Source of the DNA: Amphiura filiformis
Lineage: Eukaryota; Echinodermata; Ophiuroidea; Amphilepidida; Amphiuridae
NCBI RefSeq assembly: GCF_039555335.1
Contig: NC_092628.1
Location: forward strand, 99,033,893 to 99,097,892
Length of the DNA: 64,000 bases
Reading direction: 5' to 3'
Part shown: in pieces, positions 34,161-47,413 of the stretch
Layout of the letters: every line of letters starts with the position of its first letter
How positions within the stretch are numbered: the stretch's first letter is position 1
Position numbers and translations under genes: made by a program
The notes under the pieces: model-generated
Databases searched by the model: none
Told to the model about the DNA's origin: nothing
The model's input: the letters and a program-made list of their open reading frames with translations, nothing else

Positions 34161-34559
34161 GAAATAATGATTATTACTCTAAAAGGGTATTGTAAATCAA
34201 CCTCAATTATGCCCATCCCTAGCATTCCTACAATATTTTATTGGTACAAATTGAACAATGCCCCTGACATTGAGGTAGTCAATTGTATAGCAATTTTCTA
34301 TTCATAATTTCTGTTCAATCATCCATTACATATATAGGAATTATTCGGGGGTTTCCACTTCTTCTAACCAATGACCTTTCTCATCCAATTTACACAGTTC
34401 AAAGCACTTCATTCATAAGATACAAGAAATAATGACTGACTACTCTTATAGGGTACATGTATTGTATCAACCCCCATTATGTTCTATTCATAGTATTGTT
34501 AGAAATTGAACAATGCACTGACATTGGGCTATTCCAGATAAAACATGCACCCCCCCTAT

Positions 34560-34905
34560 AGAGGGCAACGGAAATCCAGATTTTTTGGTGGTCTTTGGGG
34601 CTCGGAATTCCAGCCTATTCTACTTATGCTGTTCCAAATTCCAGCCTATTTTGCCTATGCTTGGCGCAAAATTTCCAGATTTTTCCACCATTTTGTTAGT
34701 CTGAAGGCATAGAGGGTTTTGGAATTCCAGGTTTATTGTGTTTATCCTTGGTTGGATTTCCAGACTTTTTTGCCTCTGGTCAATAAAATAATCCATATTT
34801 TTGTCCATTGAGGTGCTGGAATTCCAGATGGTTTTGTTAGTAATTTGTCGGGATTTCCAGCCTTTTGTGCAAATAGATATCAGGAATTCCATTCTCTTCC
34901 AGGTT
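34560..34905. repeat. Left subterminal GGAATTCCAG array of the 16.55-kb insertion
   Basis: About nine copies of (G)GAATTCCAG or ATTTCCAG spaced 30-60 bases apart. The right end (50610-51040) has the same word in a tandem array. Such arrays are typical transposase-binding regions; that role is inferred. Confidence 0.75.
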
Positions 34906-35346
34906 AATGCAATTTGTCATTATGTATGTGCATAATGTATGTTGGGGGCGTTTTCTCCCCCCCCCCCCACAAGTTGGTGGTACTAGTAGTTATAATCATC
35001 ATGATTGACAGCCCAAGTGACCATGACAACCAACATTCTTCAGTTCTTGTTGAGTAAGCCCTAATTATTAGTAAAAAAGAAAAAGAGGGTACACCAACTT
35101 GACGGAAAACAAGTCGCAGGGTGGCGAATCAGACCCCTCCCCTGCTCAGTTGACAGATATGTTGTGACCAAATTTACAATTTGCATCTCCCTTTTGGCCT
35201 ATTTTAGACCAAATTGCCGCGCTTTGCGCGCAATCTTGGTAAAGCCATTTGAGTGAGTAGATCTGCGACAATCATGTTGCCTTGCCCACAGGACCATCAA
35301 AAGGTAAATCCGGCCATATACCAGGTATATGATATACACATTTTAG

Positions 35347-35640
35347 GCTATTCCAGTTGAAAGACATACACCCTGTATGGAAGACATTACTTTAGTCTCT
35401 CACACAGGGGTGTAGATTCCAAATGAAGTCACCCCAAGAAAATGGTTGCCCAGAAAATAAGCTGTTTCTTTACTCAATTAATGAGAGTTTCATTGAGTAA
35501 AGAAACAGTTTAAAGCAAGTGCACTATCTTAAGTTAATGAAAACAAGTTCACAGAAAGCAAGCACACTTCGCGAGGGGTTTATTTTTGCGGATTTATCGA
35601 ATGGAGTTCCATCCACGAAATTAACACCTCGCGAATATAT
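35347..35640. repeat. Related transposon end plus hairpin inside the large insertion
   Basis: GGCTATTCCAGTTGAAAGAC shares its first 11 bases with the ends of the surrounding insertion, then diverges. Further along, CTGTTTCTTTACTCAAT is inverted as ATTGAGTAAAGAAACAG (about 35461-35510). Confidence 0.5.
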
Positions 35641-35641
35641 A

Positions 35642-36643
35642 CAGGGTGTCCCAGAAAAAAATACCTAGTGAATAAAATTAAACGTAAGTCGAGAAGTAGA
35701 CATCAGAATCAAACAATTTTAAGTGTAGCGCATATCCTATTTTAATGTGCATCACGTACGAAAATTTTATTTGATTCGGTTGACTGGTTGCGAATAAATT
35801 AACGATTACATAATGCGCGCATCAATGCAGTTCATTCCAAGTTTGATCACAGGCGCTTTTTTCATACTCGGTTACCGCTTCCTGAAGTTTGTGTATCTCA
35901 TTAAATTTAGTCCACATTATCTATTTTATAATCCGACGGTGTTATGTTATGCATGCTTTCACTGAAGATGAATAACAGCTTGTCCGAGAAAACTTTGATT
36001 TCTACAATGGGAAGCTTTCAAACTTTAATTCTTTAGGTTGTGCAAATATGTTATATTTTAACTTTCCAAAGAACATTTGAGCCGAGAATGACAATGATCA
36101 AGTGCTTACAGTTTACGTATGATTTTTGATACCATGCAACATTAATGTTGAAGTTTTAAAAGATTTAAACTTTGCATTACAATTTTACGAAATATTGTGT
36201 GAGAATTTTTTTTAAGCAAGCTTGAATTCGTTTATGCAATAACATTCTTTATGCAACATTAATCAACATTAACGAAAAAAGATATTTACAAGTACCGAGC
36301 ATCATCTTACATGCAAGCTTTCATTTTCAATATCGAGCAGATTTTCAAATTTGAACAAAACCTAATTAAATGTTTTGCAAGAAACAGATTCTTTAAAAAG
36401 AACTATAATAGTGCGCATTGTGTTGAATGATTTTTCCTTCAAACTTGGAATGAAGTGAATTGACGCATGCGTTATGTAATCGCTCATTTCTTCGCAATCA
36501 GTCAACCGATTCCAGTAAAATTGACGGATAGGATGCAGAATAAAATGGGCTACACGCTGATATTTAGAATTTTGGATTCTGATGTCTATTTCGCGACTTA
36601 CGTTCAAATCCATTCGCCCGGTAATTTTTTCTGGGACACCCTG
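35642..36643. mobile_element. 1.0-kb mariner-like non-autonomous element
   Basis: Ends CAGGGTGTCCCAGAAAAAAA and inverted TTTTTTCTGGGACACCCTG, flanked by TA. Inner arms also pair (CGTAAGTCGAGAAGTAGACA / TGTCTATTTCGCGACTTACG). The ends are typical of Tc1/mariner elements. No transposase frame. Confidence 0.82.
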
Positions 36644-36649
36644 TATAAT

Positions 36650-39600
36650 AATGTATTGCAAGTATAGGGCAAAACTAAGCATCGCGAAAATAACAATTGC
36701 AAAAATGTCTCTGTAACTCCAAATCGCGACAATAACTGTACGCGAAAATTACCACTTAAACAGTATAAATTTATTACGAGCAGAGAAACTCTCTGGACTG
36801 ACCTTTCACAAGTTCAACAAAAGTCAATACTATTACGTAATTGTTTGTTCATGGGACATAGTGCACACACACTTCATCCATGCAGTACAAAGTGTTATCT
36901 GTTTCCAAATTTCCTGTGTGCTTTATTTTAGCAGATTTGGGTAGCTACCGTATTAATAAACTGAGGGAAAGTATTATACTGTGTATTAAAAACAAATCAA
37001 CCCATCGTGGCTTGGGGTTTTAATAACAGGTTTAATTTCCGGAATTGATTGATTTTCAATGATGGATACAAATTTTAAGTTTAGCATCAGTTTTTGTTAA
37101 TATTTTGTTAAGTATTATAAAATGTTGCAAATTAAAAAAAAAATTAATAGTATCAAAGGCTACGAAAAAACCCTTCTCTACGGGGCCAACCGACCCGGAA
37201 TTTGTGTTTTTGAGAATTAAACACCCGACCCTATACTTGAAGTTGAAAGGTCCGCCCGTAGAATAGGGTGGGTTTTTCTTTTTTGTCGCCAAAAATACAA
37301 TAAATAACATGACACCATAAAACAGAAATTTTGACAATAATAGTTTTTTTCTGATCATTTTAATGTAAATTTTGACCAAAGTATCAGCAAATTATGATAT
37401 AGCTAGATTACACATAAATATAAAATTTGAAGGAGGGACTCTAAATATACATTTAAAAATCCAAAAGCATAAATCAAGAAGTGCATATTACCGGTATTAC
37501 TATTATTAAAAATGATTTATATTAAATGATGCTCCCCGTCTAAAAAAATCCGGACATTGAGTTTTTTTTACATGTTTTGCATTTGGAAAATGTTCCATTA
37601 CAAACCAAATGTCAGACGAATTCGTCTCTATGGATTGTCTGAGTTGATAACATCTGAGGATAGGCCTATATGAATCCAATATCGTACTAGCTAAACTACT
37701 GTTCTTTGAATGGAACAAAATGCAGATGTTCAATCGAAATACATGTGAAGATGAGCTCATCTTCTCTGATGTTATGCAAAATATGGTAATATCAAATATC
37801 ATCCATTTTATTGTTTTATTATTCACGGGATGTGATTAATTAGCATATTATAAATTTGATGAGGAATTTAAATATTTATATGCCATTGGGTTTTGTGTAT
37901 AGGGGATGGAGGAAAAAACTTTGATTGATAATGTCATTAAAATATTAAGATACCCTGCATCTCGTTTCTACTACTCATTATAATTATCATTAAAGTTTTG
38001 CTTTTGTAAAGCCTACAATGTTCTAGCACATCTAAAATTCTCCTGCATGCTGAGTGAACATAAAAGGTTGAATAACACATGGAGATTAAAAAACGTAAGT
38101 AAACAAAATCAAACGAAACTGGTAATTTGCACAACCTAAACCACAGAGCAGTACATGTATTAAACAGAACAAGATCTTGTTCATGGTTGTTTGTTTAACC
38201 ATGGATATTAATTATGCTCTTCAAACACATTTTAAAAGGTTCCATGACTTGGCAAACAAAGTTATACACACTTGTGTTTATAATACATGCAGTCTTCACA
38301 GTCACTCCAGGCTGTTTTGGATCGGGGGGGTCTGCTTGATCAGCAAAAGAGATATTACAGTAAAGCTATCATTTGCTGCATATTTTGCTCAAATTTGCAC
38401 TTCTTACATGATTGTAATTGCCCAATGCTATCTGAAATACCATGTAAAGGACTAAGCCTCCAAAGTAAAATTTAGAGGTTTTATAATAAAACTGGGATCC
38501 CCAAAGCTCCACAGTTAAGCGGCTAAGTCGGTTTTTACTTTTTACCTCATTATTTTCGCTTAGTTAAAACTGAGACTAGTAAACCTGAGACTGTTGGTTT
38601 ACTAGTCTCAGGTTAAAATGATCAGAAGACCCCTTGACAGTAGACTATGCCATAGTCGAATTTTATTAAAAATATGTTATTATTAGTCATGATGAACCCA
38701 TTTCGTTGAATACAAAATTATACTGATGTTTATTAAAATTAAAGTATTCAATAGTAAAATGGTCATAAAGAGTTAAAAATATCAGATAATTAGTGACAAT
38801 AAAAGTAACTGAATGCAACATTATCTTGCATAATTATAATGACTGACTTTAATACTGAACAATTCTGATTATGGAAGTACCAGTTTATTGATAGCGAACC
38901 CCGAAAATCCTGGAAGCTAACAGAGGGAAAAAAAAAAAAAAAAAGATCAGATACAGATGTGAAAATCTATCAGTTGCACACAAATCAATATAAATCAGAG
39001 TTTTATGCTTTAAATGTAATGGCCGAGTATGCAAAATGGGCAAGTGGACTACGGAGAAGTCTACCTTGACAGATAAAGTGTTACTAGTACCGTAGCAGTA
39101 ATATTATGTAATCATAGTAAATTTTGACAAAAAAGAAGAACAAAATTAAAATTTTACCAAAATCGTACATTATGTCTTTTATTATCTCCAAAATAGGAAA
39201 GATAAATGGTCTATGGTAAAACCAAATTTATCGAACGTAATCAAAACAATAAAATTATTATTTGGCCAAAACAACAACAACAACTCTCATGAACTCTGTC
39301 CCTGCCCCTTTGAGGGATTCTGATTTTCGCCAGCTAAGAGCTGGCTATCTAATTCGGAGATCGTCTTTGTTTGCTAAAGAGATTACGGGGTACTAGCATT
39401 GGTTTGAATTACTTTGCGGAACTTTTTATGGTGAAAATATATATGTAAGACCTGTTATTCGATTTGTAAGAAAAAGAAAGTATGCTTTGCCGTTTTAACG
39501 AATGAAAACGAGTGAGAATTTCAAAAGTTATGGTTTGAAGGAAATATAACATTAAAAGTTATATATATGCCAGGCCTATAATAGTTTCCACAGCATATCA

Positions 39601-42600
39601 ACGAAAGAAAATGATAGTATCCTTGTTATCAGGCGTTCTTAGATTTACATTTGCAGACCTCCTGCAGATCAACACAGCATGAGATGTGAGTGTATTGATA
39701 ATAACATGATTAAAACCTTTATGGACCTAAAAGTCAAAGTAAAAATATCCTATATCCTGTATCGTTTTATGGATAAAAATGACTCAAAATGTCATTTATG
39801 AAATAATTGATATCTTAAACATCAGTTTTGTCTTTTCAACAGGAAAAATTCGATGTAAATTCAAGGCCTATTTTTGATATGGGTACAATTGATATACATG
39901 TAGGCCTATTGAACAATATCAGTCTTTATACATTTTATAATGTGCTATGTATAAATTGCGAATTAATATATAAATTAATATAAAATTAATGTGCATGTAT
40001 AAGGCAAGTAGGATGGCAGTTTTAGCCAATTAACTAAAAACTGCAGTGTATTTCTTTATATTAATAATGAGCTAAGGGTGGCCTAAAAGGCAGAAAAGAC
40101 AAAAAGACAGAACAATTTGGAGTAATTAATTAAAGAGTTGACAGGAAGTTATAGGAGTTAATGTTTGGTTTTTCTGTGTGCATGTTCTTATCATTGATGG
40201 TTTGGAGCAGGCGGCGAATGGCATGATAGAGCCGGCAGCTTGTGAAACGGCCCGGCCGTATGGCATTTTCCAAATACTCAGTTAGTTTTGGGGGTTTATT
40301 ATCAAACCCCATGGTTTTAGCTTGTATTTATATTATTTATTAACATATAGGCCTATTTGTTTGTGAAATTTCAAGCGTTTTAAATTTTCAAAATAATCCC
40401 ATTCAATTACACGGTTGACGATGAAAATGCAATGCGACCACCACCTGGTTTGGTGGACTGTCACCCGGACTGTCATGGAACATGATGGATCATAAAAAGA
40501 GTGATCCTAAAATGCCTTCCACCTAAACTAATTACAAGACCTCTTCTGCATTGAAGCTGGCTTCCCTTTTAAAGGAATTTGTATCTTCTTCTTTTATTTC
40601 TTGCATAAAAGTGGAAAATTAAAGTTAACATATTGGCAATACAATTTGCTTCCTCCTCTTAATGATCAATTTTGCATTGTAGAAAAAAATAAAAATGAAA
40701 AAGTTCTCCCCTTTTTAAATTTTTTTCTGTCAGTGTCGTTTTTAGCTGTGGGCCTACTATGGAGTGCAGCCTGTAGTGTAGAGGTGTATCTTACTGACTT
40801 GCTTTTAATACTGACTTTCTAACTTTTATAATTTTATAATATATAGTTACCCTTTGGCTCTAAAATCATAATTGCAAGACTCTGAATTTGTAAAGCTATG
40901 TAGACCCTACCGAATACTGGCCACTCGTCCTTTATACCGTATTTAAATAAAAGTCTCCCCTCCATAAAGTACCACGGGGCAATTCGCAAAATAATACCAT
41001 AACACATGTGATATGCTGAGGAAGCCTGATTACCTTTTTAAAATAGCTGAGTGGGAGGGTTTTCAATGAAATATTTTTTCATGTCAGTGAAATGATGCCA
41101 TTTGCCCCCACATCTCATATGCACAGTTTATCCCTTACATACCCTGTGTCTTGAATAGCTATATAGCCCAACCCGGTGGTTAAGAGGCTAGGAAATAATT
41201 CCTAATATCTCATACCCTAGTTTGTATGCCTTTATCTAATCTTGCCCCACATGACAACTTACTATTTAGCCCTTAAACCCAGCAAAGAGTCTGCTCAGTG
41301 TAGGAATTTTTAGCCTTTTTTTTTAATAAATATGTTTGCAATTGGCTTATAACCATCACATGCTGACAATGCACATAACTGATTGGTTAATCAAACTAGC
41401 AGGTCATGGTCAGGCCTAATCACAAAGTAAACATATCATCTGTAAATAAAACTATGCAGCAGGCGACTTACTTCAGAAAAGGTTCAATATAACTACATTG
41501 CATAAAACTAAGTCCATTATCTATAGTTAATTGGTCAAATGTTTATTGACTCTTGTAATAACCCATGTGTAGTAACCTGTATAATATTAGTGTTCATAAA
41601 AGCAGGACTATGAGACAAATATCCTGACCCTGACAAAAACTAGCAAGAGCAAATGGCTGTGTAATTTGTTTACTTTAGTAATAAGGCATCTTGCATACAT
41701 GTACAATTTTCATTTTATTTTATTTATTTTATTTATTTATTAGACTTTATACTTCGTAGTTTATAGCCAAATTTGTTTCCTGGAGGTGGCTTAATAAAAA
41801 TTCCTTTAAATAATGAATGGGGCGCCCAATGTGAGCTTGGTCGTGATGTATTGAATTTCATGGTGTTTAGATTTGGTATTATTATCTCATGAAACCCGGT
41901 GACACCTCATTATAGAAATCAGACCTGTTGATAGGGTGTAAGAGGGGATAGCCTTTTCCAGTCACGAATTGGGCCAGAAAGTTTTGCTACTTTGCAACGC
42001 AATAAAAACCCTAAATGCAAAATGAGATCCTGTAGTGTAGGTGGCTTCGAGGTGGCTTAAAAAACTAAATGCAAAATGAGGTTTAAAAAAAATATTGTTT
42101 TTCAGAGTCAAGACACAGGTATCATTATTAAGCCTCATATCACTTATTTATTGTTGAATAAGTGCAGAGTAGGTTAGATATGAATATTAAATGTTAGACC
42201 AAAGTATATATAGCGATTCGTGATACCCAATCATGCTTCAGTTTATGTGGTTTAGGAAGCAGAGAATTTATTTCAATTTTATATACGCCAAAATATTTTC
42301 TGAATAATAAAAATTAACACTGAATTGATGGCGGAAATTTTATGTAAAATTTACGTAGGTCCCCACTAAAGATTACTGTTTCGTCTTTAGGGGAATTTAA
42401 TCTTTTAATATCTGAAAGAACTTTGGGGACCTACGTGGACTACGAATCCAGACCGTCTTACAAGAAAAATGGTAGGCTAGGCTCCCTACCTTGCAGGGCA
42501 CGTGCATGCACGAAATGAATTGTGTATGTATCATAGGCCCCTCGTATTGTTTGTATGCGCCTGAGAATTCAACAATATTAATAGGCCTAATGGTAGCTCT

Positions 42601-43340
42601 ACACATTAATGTTTTTAAGCAGATACAATTCCAAAATACGGTACATGATGCAGTCATGTCTACAGTGGAATTCACCACGACCTTTGCAGGACTTAAACCC
42701 CATTAAAAGCTATTAAACCAAGATAACACTCATTGAAAACAGCTCAACTGATTAAATCATATCTTCTCTGGTTAAATACACGCAACATATGTTTCTGCTT
42801 TACATGTACAATGGAGCAATGAGCTGGTATTATAGTTTCAGTTGGGTGAACGATTATAAAGCGAACGCTAGAGAACAATTCTGTGTGGGCTTTTGTTTAC
42901 GAAATGAGACAATACTCTGCTTATTGTTAACCAGCGTTCTTGAAAATGAGAAGCATGGTGGTTTGCAGACTTAACATGGGTTGGAAATAATTTCTTCATA
43001 TTTTTGGTGTTATCTGTCGTTTACATATCCTTCCTAAAACACCAAAGTACGAATATTTCCAAACATCTAAATTAGCTAAAATTTAGGACATGTTACAAAA
43101 CTATATTTTCTAGAATTGGCCGGTTATTTTTCACACACCGACGTTAACTAGGCAATTACCCATACTTCTAACATACGCTATTTGTAGAGGTTACGCGTCA
43201 ACGGTAAGAGCACTGTGTATAGGAAAATGGACAGTAACTGCCGTATGACGTTTTCTGTCTTTGCTTGTCACGTGGTATGTTGAAGTAATGAAGTAATTGA
43301 AGTTGTGATTATGTTCAAATTTTCAAGATGGCCCCAACAA
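36650..43340. other. Interior of the large insertion, no gene recognised
   Basis: AT-rich sequence with short inverted repeats: CTGAGACTAGTAAACC / its inverse (about 38570-38616) and ACGTAGGTCCCCA / its inverse (about 42353-42436). Also a poly-A run (38931-38944) and a TTTATTTTATTTATT tract (41715-41745). All open frames are short and unrecognisable. Confidence 0.6.
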
Positions 43341-43440
43341 GTCAGTTGGTCAGGGTACAGGCGCTGGTAATATGTCGATACTGTATACATGATAGCGGTG
43401 CAGCGTGGGTTCGAGCCCCACCTCTGCCGAACTAAATTTC
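43340..43440 (+). mobile_element. tRNA-like SINE head
   Basis: AAGTCAGTTGGTCAGGG (box A-like) then GTGGGTTCGAGCCCCAC (perfect T-arm with box B). The acceptor stem does not pair, so this is not a functional tRNA. A T-rich tail follows. Confidence 0.5.
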
Positions 43441-44798
43441 CTTTTTTTTAATTTCATATTATGTTAGGGAAATGTGGCTGGGGAATTTATGTATGACGAA
43501 GAGTGGTGTGGGTCGATAGGTTCATCCCCTGCAATGGTGATCCCCAGCCCGACTTGGGTCTTCACTCTTCATTCTAGCTTGTGCGAAGATTTTGTTTTTA
43601 TAGGCCTATTTGTTTAAAACAGCATCACCCTCACTCCCACAGCCCACACCCCCACACACAACGCATGCGCATCACAGTATAGACATATGATATCCCTATT
43701 ATCATTGATTAAATATTTTGAGCTCAAAATGTAGAAATATACACTTTGAGCTCATCTTATAATAATAGCTATAACAGGGCAAGGAAAGAACTAGGTCACT
43801 TTATTATTACTTGATTCATGTCGTATTTTATTCATAGGCTACATGTCGTATGTATACGGACGTTGAAACTTTAAAAAGTAACAGTCCCCAAAGAATTTAG
43901 ATATGAGCTCTTTGATGTCCACTCCCCAATCAGGGAATTCCCTTTTAACAAAGGAGCACCTGCGTAGTACAAGGTACTGCGGCAAGGTTGCACTCGTTCT
44001 ACTTGATGTGGCTTCATGTATTTATCATGCAGCCTATTATAAATATATCTATTTCATTCAAATACAGGTATGTATTTAATATAAAAACAACATTTGAGGC
44101 TTTAGGTATTTTAGTCTCAGCTCAAACCAAAATAAGAAAGTTTGAATTCTTATGTACCGTAAACGTTCGCCTAATGGCGCACATGGCTCCTTTGCCTTGG
44201 GGTAAATTTCATGTACAAAGAGAGAGCTACCTCCTCTAAAAATCACAACAAGAATTAAGGGTGTGTACATGCCCTTATTTGCTGGTGGGAATTTTGTGGG
44301 AGGGCGCTTTAAGTTTGTGTCTAAAATACCAGTTATATCAAAGGGGCCCATAGCGCCATTAGGCGAACGTTCTGGACTTCCATTGACAATACAACAATAT
44401 TCGTGTTGTAAAGTAGGGTAAAAAGATCTAGGCCTCAAGAAAGAAAGAACAGGAATAAATAAAGAATAATTAAGGACATAAAGAAAGAATTTTGCCCTAA
44501 TGAATTTTTAGAAAGAGCTGAAGCAAGAAACTGAGTTTCACAATACAATCCTTTTATAGTTCGAAATGTGTGCTGCCGACAGAGTATGCGTCCCTTTGTG
44601 TGGTTCAGTTTATGGACCTAAAGACCCGGTTTAACAAGAATGTTAAAATTATGTTACGCCAATCAAACATTTTTTAGGCCTAATATACATTATATTATCA
44701 TTGATTAAATATTTTGAGCTCAAAATGTAGAAATATACACTTTGAGCTCATCTTATAATAATAGCTATAACAGGGCAAGGAAAGAACTAGGTCACTTT

Positions 44799-46407
44799 CA
44801 GTAGTGTACGCAGGAATTTTTCAAGGGGGCGTGATGATAAAAAATAAATAAAAAATGGCCGCGTAGTGGACATCGCGTCGAGCTTGCGCGACGCCAGGGG
44901 TGTCTGAGGGGGATGAGTAATAAACTTTTGCAAAATGAAGACCTAATTGAAGCGATTTGGTGGACCATTTTGGTACTATTAGCGTGTAAAATTTTAGTCT
45001 GAAAAAGTCAAAAATTCGTGAAATGACGCATGACGGTCCATGAAGCCTTTTGTGAACAAGTTTTCCCTTTAATTGTAGGCCTATAAATTGTGTTAAACAC
45101 AAATTGGTAAATGTCGAAAGCAGAAGCAAAATGGCCACTTGTTTATCCACTCTGTAGGGGGTGTCTGAGGGGATGTGCCCCTCAGAAGTTAGAAACCTTT
45201 GCAAAATGAAGACCTAATTGGAGTGATTTGGTGGACCATTTTGGTACTATTAGTGTGTAAAATTTTAGTTTCAAAAAGCCGAAAATTTGTGAAATGACGG
45301 TCCATGAAGCCTTTCGTGAACAAGTTTTCCCTTTAATTGTAGGCCTATAAATTGTGTTAAACACAAATTGGTAAATGTCAAAAGCAGAAGCAAAAATGGC
45401 CACTTGTTTATCCCCCGGGGTTTATCCACTATGCAGGGGGGTGTCTGAGGGGGATGTGCCCCTAGCCGCAGTCTGTGACCCTCACGGACGCAACCTCTCT
45501 GGATAGTATACTAAATAGCAACAGAGCCCGAAAGTAGTGCTAATGTGCCCCCTGAGAATTTTGAAACTTTTGCAAAATGAAGACCTAATTGGTGCGATTT
45601 GGTGGACCATTTTGGCACTATTAGTCTGTAAAATTTTAGTTTCAAAAAGCCGAAAACGAGTGAAATGACGGTCTACTTGAGGTGAACAAGTTTTTCCTCC
45701 TCAGATATGTTGCAAAATGAAGGTCCAATTGAAACCATTTGGTGCATAATTTTTACACTATTTCAATTCAAAATACTGTCTAAATATATGCTTTATTTTA
45801 ATATATTCTTTTGAAAAGCGATTAGATTTAGATTACTAAGTAAAAATCATCTGAAGTACATAAAGCTTGAGTAGACGTACTAGCACCATGTTTTGACAGA
45901 AAAAAAATTGCAAACGATTTTCAGATGATAACATGGCGCAATTAAATGCGGTGTAAGAGATACAGTTTTGAAAGTGTGATGATGGGGTTGACAATTTAAA
46001 CTTTTAAGTACGTTGCTGGGGTGTGGGGTGTGTGGGAGGGGGAGGAGGGGGTGTAAATATGTATATCCATGGCAATTAACAATTAAAACCTTTACGCATA
46101 TACGGTGCCAGAGTTGTGATGATGGGGGGGGGAGTGTTGACATGTATCAACAATAAACACATTTACATATGTTGCCGGTCAATACCGGGGTATAGGGGTG
46201 AGATAATTTGTGTGGGGGTTGTTAAGTCATCTATAGGCTTATGATATTATTGTGATAGTATGTCCCTATGCCTTGCTCATCTTCCCCTCTCCTCCCTCTA
46301 TCTCTCTCCCTCTCTCTCTTTCTTTGCCTTTTCTTTTTTCCCATTTTATTTTTTGGACAGATCCAAGGGGTGTTTCACACCCGTAACCCCCCCTGCGTAC
46401 GCCAATG
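44799..46407. mobile_element. hAT-like element in the second array unit
   Basis: Ends CAGTAGTGTACGCAGG and, inverted, CATTGGCGTACGCAGG, with the 8-bp duplication GTCACTTT (44791-44798, 46408-46415). It contains three diverged internal repeats of 230-280 bp (GCAAAATGAAGACCTAATTG..GGTGGACCATTTTGG) and a CT-rich tract before the right end. No transposase. Confidence 0.88.
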
Positions 46408-47413
46408 GTCACTTTATTATTACTTGAGTCATGTCGTATTTTATTCATAGGCTACATGTCGTATGTATACGGACGTTGAAACTTTAAAAAGTAACAGTCC
46501 CCAACGAATTTAGATATGAGCTCTTTGATGTCCACTCCCCAATCAGGGAATTCCCTTTTAACAAAGGAGCACCTGCGTAGTACAAGGTACTGCAGCAAGG
46601 TTGCACTCGTTCTACTTGATGTGGCTTCATGTATTTATCATGCAGCCTATTATAAATATATCTATTTCATTCAAATACAGGTATGTATTTAATATAAAAA
46701 CAACATTTGAGGCTTAAGGTATATTAGTCTCAGCTCAAACCAAAATAAGAAAGTTTGAATTTTATGTACCGTGGCGTTCGCCTAATGGCGCACATATGGC
46801 TCCTTTGCCTTGGGGTAAATTTCATGTACAAAGAGAGAGCTACCTCCTCTAAAAATCACAACAAGAATTAAGGGTGTGTACATGCCCTTATTTGCTGGTG
46901 GGAATTTTGTGGGAGGGCGCTTTAAGTTTGTGTCTAAAATACCAGTTATATCAAAGGGGCCCATAGCGCCATTAGGCGAACGTTCTACGGACTTCCATTG
47001 ACAATACAACAATATTCGTGTTGTAAAGTAGGGTAAAAAGATCTAGGCCTCAAGAAAGAAAGAACAGGAATAAATAAAGAATAATTAAGGACATAAAGAA
47101 AGAATTTTGCCCTAATGAATTTTTAGAAAGAGCTGAAGCAAGAAACTGAGTTTCACAATACAATCCTTTTATAGTTCGAAATGTGTGCTGCCGACAGAGT
47201 ATGCGTCCCTTTGTGTGGTTCAGTTCATGGACCTAAAGACCCGGTTTAACAAGAATGTTAAAATTATGTTACGCCAATCAAACATTTTTTAGGCCTAATA
47301 TACATTATATTATCATTGATTAAATATTTTGAGCTCAAAATGTAGAAATATACACTTTGAGCTCATCTTATAATAATAGCTATAACAGGGCAAGGAAAGA
47401 ACTAGGTCACTTT

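Noticed and set aside
43340..43440. Possible tRNA gene
   Set aside because: The T arm is perfect but no acceptor stem or convincing anticodon arm can be drawn, so it was kept as a SINE head.
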